DNA of 64,000 bases, from the NCBI GenBank assembly GCA_030549495.1, contig JAUIRK010000919.1, positions 617,001 to 681,000 on the forward strand, read 5' to 3'. Source of the stretch: Nectonema munidae (lineage: Eukaryota > Nematomorpha > Nectonematoida > Nectonematidae). Shown piece after piece: positions 55,001 to 61,000 of the stretch (its first letter is position 1; each line of letters opens with the position of its first letter). A program made the translations under genes and the position numbers. The notes below the pieces were generated by a model. It saw only the letters and a program-made list of their open reading frames with translations, was not told where the DNA came from and did no database searches.

Positions 55001-58000
55001 TATCCATGAAGAAAGTAAAGAAATAAAAAAAAATTGATAGAAATCTTTTTGAATCATTAAATTATATCCATATTTTGAAAGGTAAAAAAGTACTAGTAAA
55101 AAGAACTGGTAAAAAAGTACTTTGGAGTGAAGCTGGGGGACCGAGATAAGAACTGGACTCTTCATATAGTTTGTTTAATACGAGTGGAAGAATTGAGGCA
55201 GTGGACAAAAAGTGAAAAGAAGTCTTTTCCAATGGGTGGAGAGACAAACGACAATGATGATTGCTATTTCTTCACATACACAGTCAATACACAGGACAAT
55301 GAAAAATATTGCCTATACGTATCTCCAATCAGAGTCATATTCTTCCCTCTAAATAGTCTTAAAGATGTACAACTAAGCTCAGGCACTGAAACTCACAGCA
55401 ATGATGAATCAGATTTCTGTATTCGAGATGAAAGCAATGAACCTCGCCTGTTTTGTCAGAGTGAACTAAATGATCTGGTGCAAGATCTAGGTCTGACAAA
55501 AAGATCCTCCTAGCTTTAGTGCCAAGACTTAAATCTAAGGATCTATTGGCTCAAGTGCATAATTCTCGTAGTATCGTCATCGTGAGAAGGCCTCTGTCCC
55601 CTATTTTGTCCGAAAGGACTTGTAGAAAAGTTTGGTATAGGTTATAACAGTGGTTTGCAACATGATGTCATCGGACATCTGCTAGTTATTGAAGATTAGA
55701 TAAGGCGTCCATGGAAAATTTTATATTATATACGGCCACATCGTCAGATTCCATATACAAGGAAAAACTGATTTTACTAGGTTAGGACTATAAATGCCTA
55801 CATTTATATATTTCAAAGAAGTTCTATGGAGTTAAGTATATTTTAATTGATAAAAAATCCATTTAAAAAAATGTAGTTGAGATAGAAGGCTTAAGCGCAG
55901 TCCAAGAAAATAGTCTAGTGGAGCTATCATGTGATACATCAGTTCAGTTGTGTTTCACTCAGTCCAATTTGTTGAACTTCTGGTTACACACGATAAATGA
56001 GTACCCTAAATTGGCATCCAGAGCAACACAACACTTGATGCCGTTCTCTACAACGTGCGGCGAACCTTAGCTTCTTTATATCAAATCTAAATGCCTGTAG
56101 AATCGGATCTCCGCCTAAAACTCTCTACCATTCAACCAAACATTTATGACATCGTTTCAAGAAAGCAACCTCAAACATCTCATTAAAATTAAATGTTATT
56201 GTTTTAAAGCAATAACACAAAAAGCAAGCACGGTCACCAAATTCCCACGCTCTTTGTGTTGCTTTAGGAATTCCCTCACAGCAGGGACAAAGAACATCCT
56301 GTGAGAGAGTTTGGTAGATCCTAAAAAGATTCTACCGCCACCACTGCACATCAAGTTGGGGCTGATGAAATATTTTGTAAAGGCTTTTTTGTCACTGTAA
56401 TGAAAAGCTTTCGCTTATTTGTGCGCAAAGTTTGCTGGTCTCTCGCGCGCCGACTTAGGTCAGGACATAAGAAAGCTCATGAAGGATTAAAACTTCGAAC
56501 TGTCTTGGTGAGGGCGAAAAGCATACTTGGATCCGCTTTAAAAAAGTAATCAAAAACTTCAGACGTAGTTTTCAAGAAAAGAAGATTAACTTTGATTTAT
56601 TTTTTATAAATATTTTATTACGTTTTGATTTAAACCTCTTTCATTAATTTCTCTCTAAATAAAGTACCTGGTATACACACTCTTATTTAAATTTTTGTAT
56701 CGGTTCTTGGGTTCGATCCCGCATCAAACGGATCCTTTTATTTTACGGTACCTTTATTTTATTTAGTCTTTTTTGAGCTCTACACATTTGTTAAGGAAAG
56801 ACTGTGATGATATTTGGATTCAGCTTCTTTAAAATGTATAAATACACATCAGGTATTTAAAACAATTCCCGGAAAGTCCAATTTTGCAGGCCTGTGTTCA
56901 GTATATTTGCTTAGCTGGCATGTTATGGTTGTATATAAAGTTTTGTCTGAAGGCATAATTTTGTTAATTTGTTTATTTTTAGCTTTAATCAAATCTAATT
57001 AAATTTCATTTGCGTTATGCTCAGCTTTTAACAATCATGTCTGAAATCCTCCGTCTAAGAAAAAGAAAAGTGGACTAAGTGTCAGCCTTTCAACACCGAA
57101 GCGGAAAATATTTTTTCATCGGGCGTTTTAGACCTGCCCAGTGCCTCATATGCTTAATAAAGAATGTGGCTGTCATAAACGAATACAACGTGCCCACCTC
57201 TGGGAGAAAGAAACCGATCAACTTTTTCTTCGATGTCTGCTGACGATAGAAAAGAAGCCCTTATTACACAGAAAGTTTGTTTTTTTGGAAGCACACTTGT
57301 GAGGCAGAGATGGTGACACGCGCAAGTAATGTGGACTTTTGTCCTCAGGATGGAGGCATTCACGGATGGAGAGTTGATTAAATGTGCATGGTTGCTGTGG
57401 CGGATCCATCTGTCCAGAGCATCATTCTACCTTTGAGAGCGTCGCTTCTAGGAAATCTCTGAAGTCGGAAAAACTCTGGAGCAAGTTTTCACGCTTTGTG
57501 CATAAACCGCTGCTCCCTCTCTAGTTGACATATCTTCTTTTGCGTTACATTTTCTCTGACACTTCTCTCACTCACCACATTTACGCCAATATCACAACCC
57601 CGTGAAACAATTAGGGATTCTACACTCTCTGAAGTAAAGTGGGACCACCTGAGAAAATTCGTCTGGAATCCTAAATTTTGAATTATGCTTCATGAATAAT
57701 AAAGAATTCGAAATGAAGTTGAATGAGTAAACCAAGTTGATATTCAATTTTGCCTTAATTAACAATTATCGTATTCGCAATCTACTTTAGTTTTGAAAAC
57801 AAATAATTCAGTTTTCCTTTCCGCCATAAAGTAAAAGATGGACTCGTCTTTATACTCCAAAATAGAAAGTCAAAAAAGAGTAATAAGAGAATTAGATGTT
57901 GCATTATAAAAACTTATATACAGAGGCTTCTTAAAGTTTTTTATTCAGCTTCAACTTTAAAAAATGTTACTGTTAAAGCTGTAAACACATATAACTCAAG

Positions 58001-61000
58001 TTCTTAACACTAATTCGTGAAGAACAGCATAGATACTTTTGTCAAATCAATAAGGAAGTTGAATGTTATTGATTCGTTCGATGCAGTGCATTTTAGAATT
58101 TATGAAATATGGTAGTCTTTTCAAAACAGAATTCAATCCATTGGAAAAACGACTTATTCTATTTTTAACTACATTATATTTTAATTAAAATATTCTATCG
58201 AAGTCAAAGATAAATTTGAGTGAGCTATCAAAATCAAAAATATCAAATGTAAAATGTAAAATTAGTGAGAAGAGAAGTCTGAAAATTTGAAAAAGTTTAA
58301 GCTATGAAGTAGTGGTATCAGTAAAAAATAAGAAAGATTTCATGACATAAAATGAACGAAAATTGTACAATTGAGGAGGTGAAATATATTAGGTAAATTC
58401 AATTATTCTTGATTTAAAAAAATTATGATTGATCCCCTAATTAACCATAAGAAGTTGTGGGACTAAAAAGTGCGATTGAAATAGAAAATGGTTTCCAGAG
58501 AAGTATTGATTAATTTGCATTCTTAAACACCTCTGACAAGTATACTCATTTAAAGCACACGTTAATCTTTTTTAAAGTAGTAGGGATAAAAAATAAACTG
58601 ATAAATTATAGATCCTAAATTGCATCATAAAATAAAAGTAAAAGTTCTTACAAGGAGGTGCATTGGTGTGGGATACTAAATAAAATGAAATATATTTAAA
58701 TTAATGGAAGAAAACTCGCTTTAGGAGTGCACTGCTAATACTGAGAGGCTTGCCTCTATTTTATACAATTTAAAGTGTTTTAAATTGATACTTTTATAAA
58801 AACGATTATGAATACGTATTACAAATACAATCATCTCCTTACTCACAATAGCCCTCTAACAATAGGGAACTATGCTCTCTTTTTAGGTTTAGATTTCAGT
58901 TCTCATTTTTGCGTACTAGTTCCGCCTACTTAAATTTAGGATCCCCACTTGATAAAAGGTTCAAAAATTTTAAAATTTGAAAGTTTTGAGATGTGGTGTT
59001 GACGATCAATTCTAAAAAGTCGTCGACAGATGCAGAACTCTCGCCTCTTTACCGAATCGAAGAACAAGAAGAAGTTGGATTCGTCAAAACCATGGGCCTC
59101 CACTCGAACTTTACAAGGATGGGGCAAAGAGTAAAAAATGAATTTATATAAAAGGACGAAGAACAACAAACGAAATTCGTGATTATTTGAAAATGAAATA
59201 GCCTTTATCGAGTAGGGTAAAGTATCACTTTGTGTATGTAGAAACAACATAACCATTCATTGCAGCTAAGGGTATTTTTACACATTGTTTTATTAACTAT
59301 TTTATGCTTTTATTTATTAAAAATGATCACTATGTATTTCTTTTCATGAGATTTTTTTATACATCACTGATAAAATAGAGCAATGCTTATAATGATGTGT
59401 AACCGTGGGTAATTTTTAAGCATAATATAAAAAGCTCATTGCTTAGTTTTATAAACATCTCTTTAAGCCAGGGGTCGGCAAAGTGGTCGATAACAGATCT
59501 TTAGGGGTCGATAACATAGACAAACTTTTTTTACTTTATCTCGTTTTCTTTTAAAACATAGCTTAGTACATTGTATAGTATGGGATAGATGAAATATTTT
59601 TGGTTTGTATTTTTTCTCTTAATTGTTGGACATTGATTAATGCTTTATGAAACATTTCTATGTGGGGTGGGGTTGATGTGAAGACAAATGTTCTATGAAG
59701 GGGTCGACGCGTGAAAAAGTATGCGGATCCCTGCTGAATATTTCTCACAGATGTCACGATCATTATCTTGATATCATCTGTCCATTATACTTTTGGTTTA
59801 TGTTCCTTAGCTGTCAAAGTGAGGAACATAAAATTTATCATTATAAATTTCTTTCCCTCAGTTACTTCCTTTTGCGCTGCAGAATTTTTGATCAATTATA
59901 TTTTAAGTGCCTCGTTCCAAAAGACCACATATTTTCCGTCATTTGTTTCCAGTGCTGAGAAAATTTCACGAATTCGTATACGAACTGTGTGATTGAAGAT
60001 CGCACATCACGTTGCTACGAATCATACACTTGTGCTTGAAGAAGTGTAAGTGTGTAATGAGGAGTGTTAAGTTTCCTCAATCATCCATGTTCACTTCTGT
60101 TACAAAATTAGAGAGGTTCTCTATTTCGAGAGGCGACTTGTCATCTTATTTTTGTTTAAATGAGGTAAAATTAAAAAATTAATTTTTATTTTAAAAATTT
60201 TTAGCTTCAATTTAATTTGGTATAAGACAATTTTTCCCGAAAGAATTATACCAAGAAAAAATGAAGAAAATTTTTGATCTCACTTGAATTATTATTTGTT
60301 CGTCTAATGTCAGGACATGACGCTCAGATATTTATAACGCTTGGCACATGATAATTCTGGATTATTATCAGCAACAAATCAAACTAATAATTGAAATGCA
60401 AATCAATGCACACGACTTGAGGCGCGCTTTTCATAAGATTACCAGTTATTTTCTTTCTCTGAAAAATTAAAACGTTTTCATTACTGTTAGGTAGTTTTCT
60501 GGTTTTCCAATCCAAAGATGCTTAGAATTAAACAAATCACTCAAAAATATATTTTTTTATAAATATATTTCTATTGAAAAAAATTGAAAAATTAGTTAAT
60601 TTTATTATAAAATCTTAAATTTATAAAAATAAATTTTTATGGAGGAAAAGAATCATAAAAAATTGACTATTATTTGAATTTTCATAAAAAAACAACCAAT
60701 TACCAAGCTATTAAATTTAAAAAACTAATCTGGCTAAACTAAGTAATTAAAAGAAAGTAAAAAATCGAGTACTAAACGTTTCTTACAAAAATCAAACCTC
60801 GAGTACTGAAAATATTCTTATAACATCTTTAAATTTCGATATCTTGTTTTTTGATATCACCACGATTTGCACAAAAGTGCGATTAATAAAAACTGGCTTG
60901 GAATAATAATAATTATCAGCGCAAATTATATTGGGATCATTATTAAATTGTATTTGTTAATGGAATTTAAAACATCAAGAATGATTTGCCTTTTTAGCTC

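Noticed and set aside
59941-60000. Minus-strand peptide VYEFVKFSQHWKQ as the IDE linker exon
   Set aside because: It looks like the linker by eye, but its possible donors leave the wrong phase for the following exon; the candidate at 60095-60136 fits better.
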